The notes under the pieces are model-generated. The model did no database searches. It was not told where the DNA came from and saw only the letters and a list, made by a program, of their open reading frames with translations. Below are positions 28,181 through 38,281 of a DNA stretch of 64,000 nucleotides, one piece after another; position 1 is the first letter of the stretch; the number at the start of each line of letters is the position of its first letter. Source of the stretch: Marinibacterium profundimaris (GTDB lineage: Bacteria > Pseudomonadota > Alphaproteobacteria > Rhodobacterales > Rhodobacteraceae); contig NZ_AQQR01000002.1 in the NCBI RefSeq assembly GCF_002210095.1, forward strand, positions 620,001 through 684,000, written 5' to 3'. A program made the position numbers and the translations under genes.

Positions 28181-29923
28181 ATGGCCAAACGGGATCCCCT
28201 TGATCGATGGCGCACGCGGGTGCTCAATCGCCACGCGGCGCGTCGTTCGGCGCGTCAGCGCGCGGCCACGGGGTTCGTCTCGCAGCCCGAACCCAAGACC
28301 ATCGGTTCCTTTGCGCGGGGCCGGCAACTGCTGGCCGGCAACATCATCCTCGCCGGGCATTTCGTCGAAGCCCCGGGCGAGGACCTGTGGGCGATCGAGG
28401 CGCCCGACCCGGCCTTTGACGCCGCGCGGCATGGCTTTGGCTGGCTGGATGACCTGGCCGCGGTTGGCGATGTCACGGCGCGGGCCCGTGCGCAGGACTG
28501 GCTTTGGGGCTGGATCGAGCGTTACGGCCAGGGGCAGGGGCCCGGCTGGACGCCGGACCTGACGGGGCGGCGCCTGATCCGCTGGATCTGCCACGCGCTC
28601 TTCCTGCTGCGCGGCCGCGATGCCGCCCAAAGCGCCGCCTTCTACCGCGGCCTCTCGGCCCAGACCTGGTTCCTGTCGCGCCGCTGGATGGCCGCCGCGC
28701 CGGGCCTGCCCCGGTTCGAGGCGCTGACCGGGCTGGTCTACGCGGGTTTCTCGCTGGAGGGGAAGGAGGCCATGGCCGATCCGGCCATCGTGGCGCTGGC
28801 CCGCGAATGCAACCTGCAGATCGACGACGAGGGCGGGCTGCCGACCCGCAACCCCGAAGAGCTGCTCGAGGTCTTCACCCTCCTGACATGGGCGGCCGGC
28901 GCCCTGGCCGAGGCCGGGCGCAACACGCCCCGCGCCCATCTGGACGCCATCGACCGCATCGCGCCCACCTTGCGCACCCTGCGCCATTCCGACGGCGCGC
29001 TGGCGCGGTTCCACGGCGGCGGCCGGGGGCTGGAGGGGCGGCTGGATCATGCGCTGTGCACCAGTGCCGTGCGCAAGCGCCATGCCGACGGGCTGGCGAT
29101 GGGCTATGCGCGGCTGTCCTCGCGGCGCACCTCGATCCTCATCGATGCCGCGCCGCCGCCCTCTGGCGCGGCCTCCTACAATGCCCATGCCTCGACCATG
29201 GCGTTCGAGCTGACCTCGGGCCGCCGCCCGGTGATCGTGAACTGCGGGGCCGGCACCGCCTTCGGCGCGGACTGGCGCCGGGCCGGGAGGGCGACGCCGT
29301 CGCATTCGGTGCTGTGCCTTGACGGCTATTCCAGTGCCCGGCTCAGCCCGCCGGCGCGCGGCACCGGGCGCGAGGCGCTGATCGAGGGGCCGACCGCAGT
29401 TCCGGTCGAAATCAGCGACATGGCCGACGGACTGCGCTTCGAGGGCGGGCATGACGGCTATGTCGCCTCGCACGGGTTGACACATGCGCGCATCCTGGAC
29501 CTGACGATCGACGGGCGCGGCCTTGCCGGCGAGGACATGCTTCTGTCGATGAGCGAGGTCGAGAAACGGCAGTTCGACAAGGCGCTGGACGCGACGCGGC
29601 TGGCCGGGATCGCCTATGACGTGCGGTTTCACCTGCACCCGGATGTCGATGCCGAAATCGACCTGGGCGGCGCCGCCGTCTCGCTGGCGCTGAAAAGCGG
29701 CGAGATCTGGATTTTCCGGCACGACGGCAAGAACGAGCTGAAGCTGGAACCGTCGGTCTACCTGGAAACCGGGCGGCTGAAGCCGCGTGCGACGAAACAG
29801 ATTGTACTCTCGGGCAAAGCCATGGGATATGCCACGCGAATCCGCTGGTCGCTGGCCAAGGCCCAGGACACCGCCGTCGCGGTGCGGGATCTGGCCATGG
29901 ACGACCTGTTCGCTGCCGACTGA
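28181..29923 (+). CDS. Heparinase II/III family protein
   Basis: This 580-residue protein has the all-alpha N-terminal toroid and the C-terminal beta-sandwich of the heparinase II/III-like family. Examples are [24 protein letters not shown]-like text at about 270-290 and [30 protein letters not shown], which carries the conserved His and Gly region, followed by [13 protein letters not shown]. No signal peptide is visible, so it may act in the cytoplasm or be misread at the N-terminus. Carbohydrate lyase activity is the family property; the polymer is unknown. AAGGCAGAG precedes the ATG. It is followed by purH after 22 nt. Confidence 0.85.
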   Translation: MAKRDPLDRWRTRVLNRHAARRSARQRAATGFVSQPEPKTIGSFARGRQLLAGNIILAGHFVEAPGEDLWAIEAPDPAFDAARHGFGWLDDLAAVGDVTARARAQDWLWGWIERYGQGQGPGWTPDLTGRRLIRWICHALFLLRGRDAAQSAAFYRGLSAQTWFLSRRWMAAAPGLPRFEALTGLVYAGFSLEGKEAMADPAIVALARECNLQIDDEGGLPTRNPEELLEVFTLLTWAAGALAEAGRNTPRAHLDAIDRIAPTLRTLRHSDGALARFHGGGRGLEGRLDHALCTSAVRKRHADGLAMGYARLSSRRTSILIDAAPPPSGAASYNAHASTMAFELTSGRRPVIVNCGAGTAFGADWRRAGRATPSHSVLCLDGYSSARLSPPARGTGREALIEGPTAVPVEISDMADGLRFEGGHDGYVASHGLTHARILDLTIDGRGLAGEDMLLSMSEVEKRQFDKALDATRLAGIAYDVRFHLHPDVDAEIDLGGAAVSLALKSGEIWIFRHDGKNELKLEPSVYLETGRLKPRATKQIVLSGKAMGYATRIRWSLAKAQDTAVAVRDLAMDDLFAAD

Positions 29924-29945
29924 TCCCCGAAGGGAGTTATCCTCA

Positions 29946-31532
29946 ATGAACGATCTCGCCCCCGTGCGCCGCGCGCTGCTTTCCGTATCCGACAAGACCG
30001 GGCTTGTGGACCTCGGCAAGGCCCTGGCCGACAAGGGCGTGGAGCTGCTGTCGACCGGCGGCACCGCGAAAACCCTGCGCGAGGCGGGGCTGAGCGTGAA
30101 GGACGTGGCCGAGGTCACCGGGTTCCCCGAGATGATGGACGGCCGGGTCAAGACGCTGCACCCGGCGGTGCATGGCGGGCTGCTGGCGCTGCGCGACAAT
30201 GATGCGCATGTGAAGGCGATGGAAGACCATGACATCGCGCCGATCGACCTGCTGGTGGTGAACCTCTACCCGTTCGAGGCCACCGTCGCCGCGTCGGCTG
30301 ATTACGAGACCTGCGTCGAGAATATCGACATCGGCGGCCCGGCGATGATCCGCGCGGCGGCCAAGAACCACGCCTTCGTCAACGTTGTCGTGGATCCCGA
30401 GGATTACGCCGCGCTGCTGGCCGAGATGGACGCGATGGACGGCCAGACCACCTATGCCTTCCGCCAGCGGCTGGCCCAGACCGCCTATGCCCGCACCGGC
30501 GCCTATGACGCCGCCGTGTCCTCGTGGATGGCCGAGGCGCTGGATCAGCCCGCGCCCCGCCGCAAGGTCGTCGCCGGCACGCTGGCCCAGACCCTGCGCT
30601 ATGGCGAGAACCCGCACCAGTCGGCGGCGTTCTACAAGGACGGCTCCTCCCGGCCCGGCGTCGCGACGGCGGTGCAGCACCAGGGCAAGGAGCTGTCCTA
30701 CAACAACATCAACGACACCGATGCCGCGTTTGAACTGGTGTCGGAATTCGGCACCGGCGGCCCGGCCTGCGCGATCATCAAGCACGCCAATCCCTGCGGC
30801 GTGGCAACGGGCGCGACGCTGAAGGACGCCTATGTGCGGGCCTTCGATTGCGACCGGACGTCGGCCTTCGGCGGGATCATCGCGCTGAACGGCGTGCTGG
30901 ACGGCGCCACGGCCGAGGAGATCGCCGGCATCTTCACCGAAGTGGTGATCGCGCCGGACGCCGATGACGACGCCCGCGCTGTCTTTGCCAAGAAGCCCAA
31001 CCTGCGGCTGCTGACGACCGGTGGCCTTGCCGATCCCAAGGCGCCGGGGCGGATGGTAAAGCAGGTGGCGGGCGGCTTCCTGCTGCAGGACCGCGACAGT
31101 GGCCTGATCACGGCGGACAACCTGCAGGTGATGACGAAACGCCAGCCGTCCGAGCAGGAGATCGCCGACATGCTTTTCGCCTGGAAGGTCGGCAAGCACG
31201 TGAAATCCAACGCTATCGTCTACGTCAAGGACGGCGCCACCGTCGGCATCGGCGCCGGCCAGATGAGCCGCGTCGACAGCGCCCGCATCGCCGCCCGCAA
31301 GAGCCAGGACATGGCCGAGGCGCTGGGTCTTGACGCGCCGCTGACGCAAGGCTCGGTCGTGGCGTCGGACGCCTTTTTCCCCTTCCCCGATGGCCTGCTG
31401 ACCGCGGCCGAAGCCGGGGCGACCGCGGTGATCCAGCCGGGCGGGTCGATGCGCGACCAGGATGTCATCGCGGCGGCGGACGAGGCCGGGCTGGCGATGG
31501 TCTTCACCGGCATCCGCCACTTCCGCCACTGA
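29946..31532 (+). CDS. purH: Bifunctional AICAR formyltransferase/IMP cyclohydrolase
   Basis: This 528-residue enzyme carries out the last two steps of IMP synthesis. The N-terminal cyclohydrolase domain (about 1-200) contains [19 protein letters not shown] and [19 protein letters not shown]. The AICAR transformylase domain follows, with [31 protein letters not shown] and KHANPCGVA. The C-terminal block is [42 protein letters not shown] precedes the ATG. It probably shares a transcript with the heparinase-like gene and lspA. Confidence 0.97.
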   Translation: MNDLAPVRRALLSVSDKTGLVDLGKALADKGVELLSTGGTAKTLREAGLSVKDVAEVTGFPEMMDGRVKTLHPAVHGGLLALRDNDAHVKAMEDHDIAPIDLLVVNLYPFEATVAASADYETCVENIDIGGPAMIRAAAKNHAFVNVVVDPEDYAALLAEMDAMDGQTTYAFRQRLAQTAYARTGAYDAAVSSWMAEALDQPAPRRKVVAGTLAQTLRYGENPHQSAAFYKDGSSRPGVATAVQHQGKELSYNNINDTDAAFELVSEFGTGGPACAIIKHANPCGVATGATLKDAYVRAFDCDRTSAFGGIIALNGVLDGATAEEIAGIFTEVVIAPDADDDARAVFAKKPNLRLLTTGGLADPKAPGRMVKQVAGGFLLQDRDSGLITADNLQVMTKRQPSEQEIADMLFAWKVGKHVKSNAIVYVKDGATVGIGAGQMSRVDSARIAARKSQDMAEALGLDAPLTQGSVVASDAFFPFPDGLLTAAEAGATAVIQPGGSMRDQDVIAAADEAGLAMVFTGIRHFRH

Positions 31533-31545
31533 AGGGGGCTGCGGC

Positions 31546-32070
31546 GTGGCTCGACGGATCGGATGGCTGACACCGCACCGGGCGCTGCTGTTTGCGGCGG
31601 CGCTTGCCTTTGTGATCGACCAGCTGACCAAGTGGATCGTCATCTGGCGTATGCGCCTGGACATCCAGGGGCAGATCGAGGTCGCGCCACCCTTCCTGGT
31701 GTTCCGCTACGGCGAGAACCGGGGCATCAACTTCGGCCTCTTCAACGGTCATTCCGAATGGATGCCCTACGTGCTGATCGGGGTCTCGGTCGTGATCTCG
31801 GCGGCGGTCTGGATCTGGATCGCGCGGCGGCACCCCGGGGCCTGGGGCATGCATGTTTCGGCCGGGCTGCTGGTCGGCGGGGCGATGGCCAATGCGCTGG
31901 ACCGGGTGCTTTACGGCTACGTTCTGGATTTTCTCAACATGTCTTGCTGCGGGATCAACAACCCTTACGTCTTCAACGTGGCGGATGTGTTCATCTTCGC
32001 GGGGGCCATCGGTCTGGCGGTGTTCGACCACGGATCGGGCGGCGGCAAGCCGCGCAAGACCGGGCGCTGA
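31546..32070 (+). CDS. lspA: Lipoprotein signal peptidase (signal peptidase II)
   Basis: This 174-residue inner-membrane aspartyl protease removes signal peptides from diacylglyceryl-prolipoproteins. Four hydrophobic segments are seen. The N-terminal DQLTKWIV motif and the catalytic Asp residues in [15 protein letters not shown] and [13 protein letters not shown] are present. The GTG at 31546 follows GAAGGGGG and lies 13 nt after purH. A typical lipoprotein gene, a likely client, comes next. Confidence 0.95.
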   Translation: MARRIGWLTPHRALLFAAALAFVIDQLTKWIVIWRMRLDIQGQIEVAPPFLVFRYGENRGINFGLFNGHSEWMPYVLIGVSVVISAAVWIWIARRHPGAWGMHVSAGLLVGGAMANALDRVLYGYVLDFLNMSCCGINNPYVFNVADVFIFAGAIGLAVFDHGSGGGKPRKTGR

Positions 32071-32183
32071 GCCGGATCCAAGGTCGTGACGGGCCTGGAG
32101 CGGGCCGCCCGCCACGGGACGAAAAAGGGCGCGTGACGTCCTCAATTCGATGGGCTAGACAGGCCCAAGCACGGGAGAACGCA

Positions 32184-32738
32184 ATGCATCCGCAGCGCAG
32201 ACATCACGGGATCGGACGAGGTCCCTTCTTGGGGCTGGCCTTGGGCCTCTCCCTGACGCTTGCGGCCTGCTCGGGCAGCGATGGCCTGCGGCAGCTGAAC
32301 AGACCGCCCACGGGGCCCGACGAATTCAAGGTCGTGCCGGCGAAACCCTTGTCGGAGCCCGAAAGCTATACGTTCCTGCCGGTGCCCACGCCCGGCGCCA
32401 CGAACCGCACCGATCCGACCCCGACCGCCGACGCGGTTGTCGAACTGGGCGGAAGCGCGGCCGCGCTGCAGCCGGCCGCCAGCATCCCGGCCCGGGACGG
32501 CGCGATCGTCAATTATTCCAGCCGCTATGGCGTGACGCCCAACATCCGCCAGGTGCTGGCCGAGTCCGATGCCGAGTTCCGCAATCGCAAGGCGCGCTTC
32601 ACCAATATCCGCATCGTGCCGGTCGACCGCTACAACCAGGCGTATCAGCAATTCGCCCTGAACCCCTTTGCCGAGGCAGACCGCTTCCGCCGCGCCGGGA
32701 TCCGCACGCCATCGGCCCCGCCGCCGACGAACCAGTAA
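32184..32738 (+). CDS. DUF3035 lipoprotein, BamF-like
   Basis: This 184-residue protein has a lipoprotein signal with lipobox LTLAACSG, lipidated at about Cys29. The mature start DGLRQLNRPPTGPDEFKVVPAKPLSEPESYTFLPVPTPG matches DUF3035, the family that contains BamF, an alphaproteobacterial subunit of the beta-barrel assembly machine. The C-terminal part DAEFRNRKARFTNIRIVPVDRYNQAYQQFALNPFAEADRFRRAGI also fits. It would sit on the periplasmic face of the outer membrane. GGGAG precedes the ATG. The BamF name rests on family membership only. Confidence 0.85.
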   Translation: MHPQRRHHGIGRGPFLGLALGLSLTLAACSGSDGLRQLNRPPTGPDEFKVVPAKPLSEPESYTFLPVPTPGATNRTDPTPTADAVVELGGSAAALQPAASIPARDGAIVNYSSRYGVTPNIRQVLAESDAEFRNRKARFTNIRIVPVDRYNQAYQQFALNPFAEADRFRRAGIRTPSAPPPTNQ

Positions 32739-33043
32739 CGCACCGGCCGCGCCGGGCGGCAGATCCGTCCCCCGTCCCCGGGGCCGGCTGCACCCGCAAA
32801 GGCGCCCGCCCTGTGCGACACCGGACCTGACTGCCAGAAGACCCAAGGACCGACCCCGGGCCGCACCCCTTCGCGCCTGCGCCACCCAGGCGCGAAAGGA
32901 CCGGAATGGGTGAGGCGCGGCGCGGTGCATGACCCCTGCCGGGATCACCGCGACATGATACCGGGGTCACATTCTCGACAGGGTTCTTGTGGCGGCCCGG
33001 CAAAACCGTACCTTTGCGGATGTTCCGCAGAACAGGAGCCCGC
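32739..33043. other. 305-bp intergenic region upstream of the M16 peptidase pair
   Basis: I see no gene or clear hairpin here. It should contain the promoter of the two peptidase genes; TTCTTGTGG near 32980 is the only AT-leaning candidate and is unconvincing. Confidence 0.4.
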
Positions 33044-34429
33044 ATGAAACCCATTCCCGCCTTCTTCTCCGCGCTGGCCGTGTGGCTGGCCGCCCTTCCG
33101 GCGGCCCTGGCCGCGCAGGACGTGTCAGACCAGGTCACCACCTTCACGCTCGACAACGGGATGGAGGTCGTCGTGGTCGAGGACCACCGCGCCCCGGTCG
33201 TGCAGCAGATGGTCTGGTACCGCGCCGGTGCCGCCGACGAGGCGCCCGGTGTCTCGGGCGTCGCGCATTTCCTCGAACACCTGCTGTTCAAGGCGACCGA
33301 CACGCTTGAAGCCGGGGAGCTTTCGGCGACCGTGGCGGCCAATGGCGGCAGCGACAACGCCTTCACCAGCTACGATTACACCGCCTATTACCAGCAGGTC
33401 GCCGCCGACCGCCTGGGCCTGATGATGGAGATGGAAGCCGACCGGATGAAGAACATCCGGCTGACCGAGACCGACATCGCCACCGAGCGCGACGTGATCC
33501 TGGAAGAGCGCAACATGCGGATCGAGAACAGCACCGGCGCGCTCTTCTCCGAGCAGCTGAGCGCGGCGCAGTACCTCAACCATCCCTACGGCATCCCCGT
33601 GATCGGCTGGCGCCACGAGATGGCCGAGCTGGACATGGACGCGGTGATGGATTTCTACGAGCTCTACTACTCGCCCAACAACGCGATTCTCGTGGTCACC
33701 GGCGACGTGACCGCCGACGAGGTCCGCACCCTGGCCGAAGAAACCTATGGCAAGATCCCGGCGAACCCCGAGCTGACCGAACGGTCCCGCCCGCAGGAGC
33801 CGCCGCAGACCGCCCCCCGGCGGCTGGTGTTCGAGGATCCGCGCGTGGCCCAGCCGACGTTGCGCCGGTCTTACCTGGCGCCCGAACGCGACCCGGGCGA
33901 CCAGCGCACCGCCGCCGCGCTGGACCTGCTGTCCGAGGTGCTGGGCGGGGGGCAGACCTCGTACCTGAACGAACGCCTCCAGTTCGAGGAAAAGAGCGTG
34001 GTCTATGCCGGCAGCTTCTATTCCGGCACCTCGCTGGATGACACGACATTCAACCTGGTTGTCGTGCCGGTCCCGGATGTGACGCTGGAGGAGGCAGAGG
34101 CCTCTCTGGATGCGGCAATCGCGCAGTTCATGGAAGACGGCGTCGATCCCGAGCACTTGGAGCGGATCAAGGCGCAGAAACGCGCGGCACAGATCTATGA
34201 ACGCGATTCCGTGGACAGCGTCGGCAACCGCTACGGCCGCGCGCTGGCCTCGGGACTGACGGTCGAGGACATCCAGGCCTGGCCGGGCCTGGTGCAGGAG
34301 ATCACCGCCGACGAGGTGATGGAGGCCGCGCGCATGGTGTTTCGTCCCGAAACCTCGGTGACGGGCTACCTGACCCGTCCGCAAACCCCGGGTGAGACCG
34401 AACAGACCGAACAGGAGGTGACCCAATGA
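33044..34429 (+). CDS. M16 family zinc metallopeptidase, exported
   Basis: This 461-residue protein has a signal peptide (about 1-24, ending ALAAQ) and the inverted zinc motif HFLEH (His75, Glu78, His79), with the distal glutamate region ERDVILEERNMR. The substrate loop DNAFTSYDYTAYYQ is also typical. It acts in the periplasm, degrading or processing peptides. CAGGAG precedes the ATG. The following gene encodes a second M16 chain and overlaps by ATGA, so the two probably assemble as a heterodimer. Confidence 0.93.
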   Translation: MKPIPAFFSALAVWLAALPAALAAQDVSDQVTTFTLDNGMEVVVVEDHRAPVVQQMVWYRAGAADEAPGVSGVAHFLEHLLFKATDTLEAGELSATVAANGGSDNAFTSYDYTAYYQQVAADRLGLMMEMEADRMKNIRLTETDIATERDVILEERNMRIENSTGALFSEQLSAAQYLNHPYGIPVIGWRHEMAELDMDAVMDFYELYYSPNNAILVVTGDVTADEVRTLAEETYGKIPANPELTERSRPQEPPQTAPRRLVFEDPRVAQPTLRRSYLAPERDPGDQRTAAALDLLSEVLGGGQTSYLNERLQFEEKSVVYAGSFYSGTSLDDTTFNLVVVPVPDVTLEEAEASLDAAIAQFMEDGVDPEHLERIKAQKRAAQIYERDSVDSVGNRYGRALASGLTVEDIQAWPGLVQEITADEVMEAARMVFRPETSVTGYLTRPQTPGETEQTEQEVTQ

Positions 34430-35751
34430 TCCGTTTCGCGCTGACCCTCGCCGCGGGCCTTGCCGCGGGCTCCGTCGCCGCCGTCTCGGCCCGCGCCGAC
34501 GTGGACATCCAGGAGGTCACCAGCCCCTCGGGCATCACCGCCTGGCTGGTCGAGGATCACTCGATCCCTTTCACCGCGCTGGAAATCCGGTTCCGCGGCG
34601 GCACCTCGCTGGATGCGCCGGACAGCCGCGGGGCGGTCTACCTGATGACCGGCCTGCTGGAAGAAGGCGCCGCCGACCGCGACGCGCGCGACTTCGCCCG
34701 CGCCCGCGAAGAGCTGGCGGCCTCGTTCCAGTACGATTCTTCCGATGACGACGTGTCGGTCTCGGCCCGGTTCCTGACCGAGAACCGCGACGAGGCGATC
34801 GACCTGCTGCGCACCAGCATCGTCGAGCCGCGCTTTGACCAGGATGCCGTGGACCGGGTTCGGGGGCAGGTGCTCTCGGGCCTCCAATCGGATGCCAAGG
34901 ACCCTGACGACATCGCCTCGAACGCCTTTTCCGAATTCGTCTTCGGCGATCATCCCTACGGCAGCTCGGGCAAGGGCACGCTGGACAGCGTCGCCGCCCT
35001 GACCCGCGACGACGTGGTCGCGGCGCACAAGGCGGTCTTTGCGCGCGACCGGGTCTATGTCGGCGCGGTGGGCGACATCACGCCCGAGGAACTGGGCGAG
35101 ATCGTCGACGAGCTGCTTGCCGACCTGCCCGAGACCGGCGCGCCCCTGCCCGGCCCGGCGGAGCTGCATGTCGAAGGCGGCACCACCGTGATCCCCTTCG
35201 AGACGCCGCAATCGGTGGCGCTGTTCGGGCAGCCGGGGCTGGAGCGCGATGATCCGGATTTCTTCGCCGCGATGATCGCGACGCATATCCTGGGCGGAAC
35301 CGGCGAAAGCCGCCTGATGGAAGAGGTCCGCGTGAAGCGCGGCCTGACCTACGGCGTCTATGCCTATCTCGGGCCCAAGGACCAGGCGGCGATCCTTGTC
35401 GGCCGGGTCGGATCGGCCAACGACCGGATCGCCGAGGCCATCGAGGTGATCCGCGACGAATGGGCGAAACTGGCCGAGGACGGCGTGACCGAGGAGGAGC
35501 TGGAGGCCGCGAAGACCTACCTGACGGGCGCCTACCCGCTGCGGTTCAAGGGCAACGGGCGGATTGCCGGTATCCTCGTGGGGATGCAGATGGAGGACCT
35601 GCCCATCGACTATATCGCCACTCGGAACGACAAGGTGAATGCCGTGACGCTTGAGGATGTGAACCGGGTCGCGGCAGAGCTGTACCGTCCGGAGGACCTT
35701 CGGTTCGTCGTGGTCGGCACCCCCGAGGGGCTGGACCCTGATACCAACTGA
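34426..35751 (+). CDS. M16 family peptidase-like protein without zinc motif, exported
   Basis: This 441-residue partner has a signal peptide (about 1-25, ending SARAD). At the place of HxxEH it reads GAVYLMTGLLEEGA, so it cannot bind zinc there. It keeps the C-terminal M16 pattern LGGTGESRLMEEVRVKRGLTYGVYAYLGP, which supplies substrate-binding residues in heterodimeric M16 enzymes. The ATGA overlap with the active chain supports equal production. A terminator follows. Confidence 0.92.
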   Translation: MIRFALTLAAGLAAGSVAAVSARADVDIQEVTSPSGITAWLVEDHSIPFTALEIRFRGGTSLDAPDSRGAVYLMTGLLEEGAADRDARDFARAREELAASFQYDSSDDDVSVSARFLTENRDEAIDLLRTSIVEPRFDQDAVDRVRGQVLSGLQSDAKDPDDIASNAFSEFVFGDHPYGSSGKGTLDSVAALTRDDVVAAHKAVFARDRVYVGAVGDITPEELGEIVDELLADLPETGAPLPGPAELHVEGGTTVIPFETPQSVALFGQPGLERDDPDFFAAMIATHILGGTGESRLMEEVRVKRGLTYGVYAYLGPKDQAAILVGRVGSANDRIAEAIEVIRDEWAKLAEDGVTEEELEAAKTYLTGAYPLRFKGNGRIAGILVGMQMEDLPIDYIATRNDKVNAVTLEDVNRVAAELYRPEDLRFVVVGTPEGLDPDTN

Positions 35752-35794
35752 CGCCTCTTGCCGCTGATGTCTGGACGCGCCCGGTGGGCGCGTG

Positions 35795-35836
35795 CCTCCG
35801 GCGGGCGGTATTTGGGCCAAGAAGAAGACAGGGGCG
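35795..35836 (+). repeat. Dispersed intergenic repeat, copy a
   Basis: This copy carries the shared core GTATTTGGGCCAAGAAGAAG, preceded by CTCCGGCGGG and followed by ACAGGGGCG. It lies in the 3' flank of the M16 pair and runs into the terminator stem. Related copies lie at 39386, 39461, 39581 (inverted) and 47911. Confidence 0.85.
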
Positions 35837-35853
35837 TGGTGCCTCTGTCTTTT
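35827..35853 (+). terminator. Intrinsic terminator after the M16 peptidase pair
   Basis: A 9-bp stem GACAGGGGC/GCCTCTGTC with one G-U pair and loop GTGGT is followed by TTTTGCGTTT. The 5' arm is part of dispersed repeat copy a. Confidence 0.75.
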
Positions 35854-35876
35854 GCGTTTCAGGGGTGTCGGGCGGG

Positions 35877-38207
35877 TTATTCGCCCCAGGGGATCCAGGT
35901 GGTCCGGGTTTCCGTTGCTTCCGCCAGGAAGGTGCGGGACTGGGGTTTGCTCCAGTCGTGGCCCTTGCCGTGATTGACCCAGGTGCGCTTGAGATTGCCG
36001 GCGGCGGCGCGTTCGATGACCTCGGAGACCGGGGCGGCGGAGAAGCTCCAGACCGCGTCGAGCGCCATGTGGCTGGCAAGCGTCGGGGCAAGCTCGGCAT
36101 GGGAGCCGGTGAGGATGTTCACCACCCCGCCGGGCACGTCGGAGGTGTCGAGCACCTGGAAGAGATCCGTGGCGATCAGCGGCGCGGTTTCCGATGCCAC
36201 CAGCACGATCCGGTTGCCCATGGCGATGGCCGGCGCCATGACCGAGACGAGGCCCAGCAGCGGTGCCTCGTCCGGGCACAGCGCGCCGATCAACCCGACG
36301 GGGCGGCGGGTGGCCAGCGCCGTGCCGCGGATCGGAACGGAGCGGACGGCGCCGTCGTACTTGTCGGCCCAGGCGGCATAGGTGAACAGCCGGGCGATGG
36401 CGGCCTCGACCTCGGATGCGCCATCCTTGGTGCCGGACATGGCATCCAGCCGCGCGGCGAATTCATCGGCCCGGGCCGAGAGGTTCTCGGCAATGAAATA
36501 GATCACCTGCGCGCGCAGATGCGCCGTAACCCCGGCCCAGGCGGAGGCCGCCTGCGCCGCCTCGACCGCGTTGCGCACATCCTTGCGGCTGGCCAGCGAC
36601 ATGTGCCCGATCAGCCCGCCATCGGCGCCGTGGACAGGCCGGGAATAACCGCCGTCGGGCCGCGCCTGCTTGCCGCCGATGTATAGCTTCGCGGTGCGAT
36701 CGATGGGCATCTCCGGACCGCCGGGCTCGGCCTCAGGGTGCCGGGGCGGCAGCGCAGGGGCCTCGCCGCCGGGGCGGGCATAGGCCATCAGCCCCTCGGG
36801 TCCGCCTTCGCGGCCGAAACCGCTTTCGCGCAGACCGCCGAAGGGCGCCGCCGCGTCGAACAGATTCGTCGCGTTCACCCAGACCACGCCGGCGGCCAGT
36901 TTCGGCGCCACGTCGAGCGCGAGGTTCACGTTCTCGGTCCACACCGAGGCCGCGAGCCCGTAGCGGGTGTTGTTGGCCAGCGCCACCGCCTCGTCCGGCG
37001 TGCGGAAGGTGGTGGAGACGAGAACCGGACCAAAGATCTCCTCCTGCATCAGCCGGTCGGAGGGGGCGAGGCCGGAGATCAGCGTGGGCCGCATATAGGC
37101 GCCGTGCCCGGGCAGATCGCCGGCGGTGAAGACATCGCCCTCCGCGCCCTCCAGCATCCCGGTGACGCGGGCCACCTGCGCTGGATCGACCATGGCGCCC
37201 ACGTCGATGCATTTGTCCAGCGGATTGCCGATGCGCAGCTTTTCCATCCGCGCCTTGAGCCGCGCGGTGACGTCCTCGGCGATGCCCTCCTGCAGCAGAA
37301 GGCGCGACCCGGCGCAGCAGACCTGGCCCTGGTTGAACCAGATCGCATCGACGAGGCCCTCGATCGCGCTGTCGATATCGGCGTCGTCGAAGACGATGTA
37401 GGGGGATTTGCCGCCCAGCTCCAGCGTCAGCGCCTTGCCGGTCCCGGCGGTGGCCTCGCGGATGCGGCGGCCCACGGCGGTAGAGCCGGTGAAGGCGATC
37501 TTGTCGACGTCCGAGCCCACGATCATCTCGCCCACGTCGCCGTCCCCGGTGACGATGTTGACGACGCCTTTCGGCACCCCCGCCTGCCGGCAGATATCGG
37601 CAAAGAGCAGCGCGGTCAGCGAGGTCCATTCCGCCGGCTTGAGCACCACGGTGTTGCCCATCGCCAGCGCCGGCGCAATTTTCCATGACAGCATCAGCAG
37701 CGGGAAGTTCCACGGCACAATCTGTCCGCAGACGCCCAAGGCTACGTAGCCCGGCAGCGTTTCCTCCATCAGCTCGGCCTGGCCGGCGTGGTAGTAGAAA
37801 TGCCGCTGGGCCAGCGGGATGTCGATGTCGCGGCTTTCGCGGATCGGCTTGCCGTTGTCGAGCGTCTCGAGCACGGCGAAGAGGCGCGCGTGTTTCTGCA
37901 GAAGCCGCGCGATGGCATAGAGGGTGCGGGCCCGGCCATGGCCTCCCAGCGCCTCCCATCCCGGCTGGGCGGCGCGGGCGGCGGCGACGGCGGCGTCGAT
38001 GTCCGATTGCGTAGCCTGGGTGATTTCGGCCAGCACCTCGCCGGTGGCGGGGTTGCGGGTTTCAAAGGTCGTGCCCGGATCGGTGAAGGCGCCGTCGATG
38101 AAGCACCCCAACCGGCTGCCCTGGTCCACGATCCAGGCCAGCGCATCCGCGGCGCTTTCGGGGGCGGGTCCGTATTCCATGCTCTCGAAAATCTCTCTGA
38201 CGCTCAT
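35877..38207 (-). CDS. Tandem aldehyde dehydrogenase, ALDH16-like
   Basis: This 776-residue protein is two aldehyde dehydrogenase units in one chain. The first (about 30-500) is complete: Lys190 in VVLKPAEWT, FTGSTAVGRRI, general base Glu263 in LELGGKSP and catalytic Cys297 in GQVCCAGSR. The second (about 520-770) is shorter, lacks the Cys motif and ends in a degenerate segment, as in ALDH16, where it is structural. Bacterial ALDH16 is known from Loktanella. It follows deoC by 74 nt, so oxidation of the acetaldehyde from deoxyribose-phosphate is a plausible role. Confidence 0.9.
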   Translation of the reverse strand: MSVREIFESMEYGPAPESAADALAWIVDQGSRLGCFIDGAFTDPGTTFETRNPATGEVLAEITQATQSDIDAAVAAARAAQPGWEALGGHGRARTLYAIARLLQKHARLFAVLETLDNGKPIRESRDIDIPLAQRHFYYHAGQAELMEETLPGYVALGVCGQIVPWNFPLLMLSWKIAPALAMGNTVVLKPAEWTSLTALLFADICRQAGVPKGVVNIVTGDGDVGEMIVGSDVDKIAFTGSTAVGRRIREATAGTGKALTLELGGKSPYIVFDDADIDSAIEGLVDAIWFNQGQVCCAGSRLLLQEGIAEDVTARLKARMEKLRIGNPLDKCIDVGAMVDPAQVARVTGMLEGAEGDVFTAGDLPGHGAYMRPTLISGLAPSDRLMQEEIFGPVLVSTTFRTPDEAVALANNTRYGLAASVWTENVNLALDVAPKLAAGVVWVNATNLFDAAAPFGGLRESGFGREGGPEGLMAYARPGGEAPALPPRHPEAEPGGPEMPIDRTAKLYIGGKQARPDGGYSRPVHGADGGLIGHMSLASRKDVRNAVEAAQAASAWAGVTAHLRAQVIYFIAENLSARADEFAARLDAMSGTKDGASEVEAAIARLFTYAAWADKYDGAVRSVPIRGTALATRRPVGLIGALCPDEAPLLGLVSVMAPAIAMGNRIVLVASETAPLIATDLFQVLDTSDVPGGVVNILTGSHAELAPTLASHMALDAVWSFSAAPVSEVIERAAAGNLKRTWVNHGKGHDWSKPQSRTFLAEATETRTTWIPWGE

Positions 38208-38281
38208 GTCTCGTGTCCTCCCCGGGGCTGCCGGACCGCTGTGATGCCGGGCTTCCGCTGTGTTCGTCCTGCCGGCGGGGC

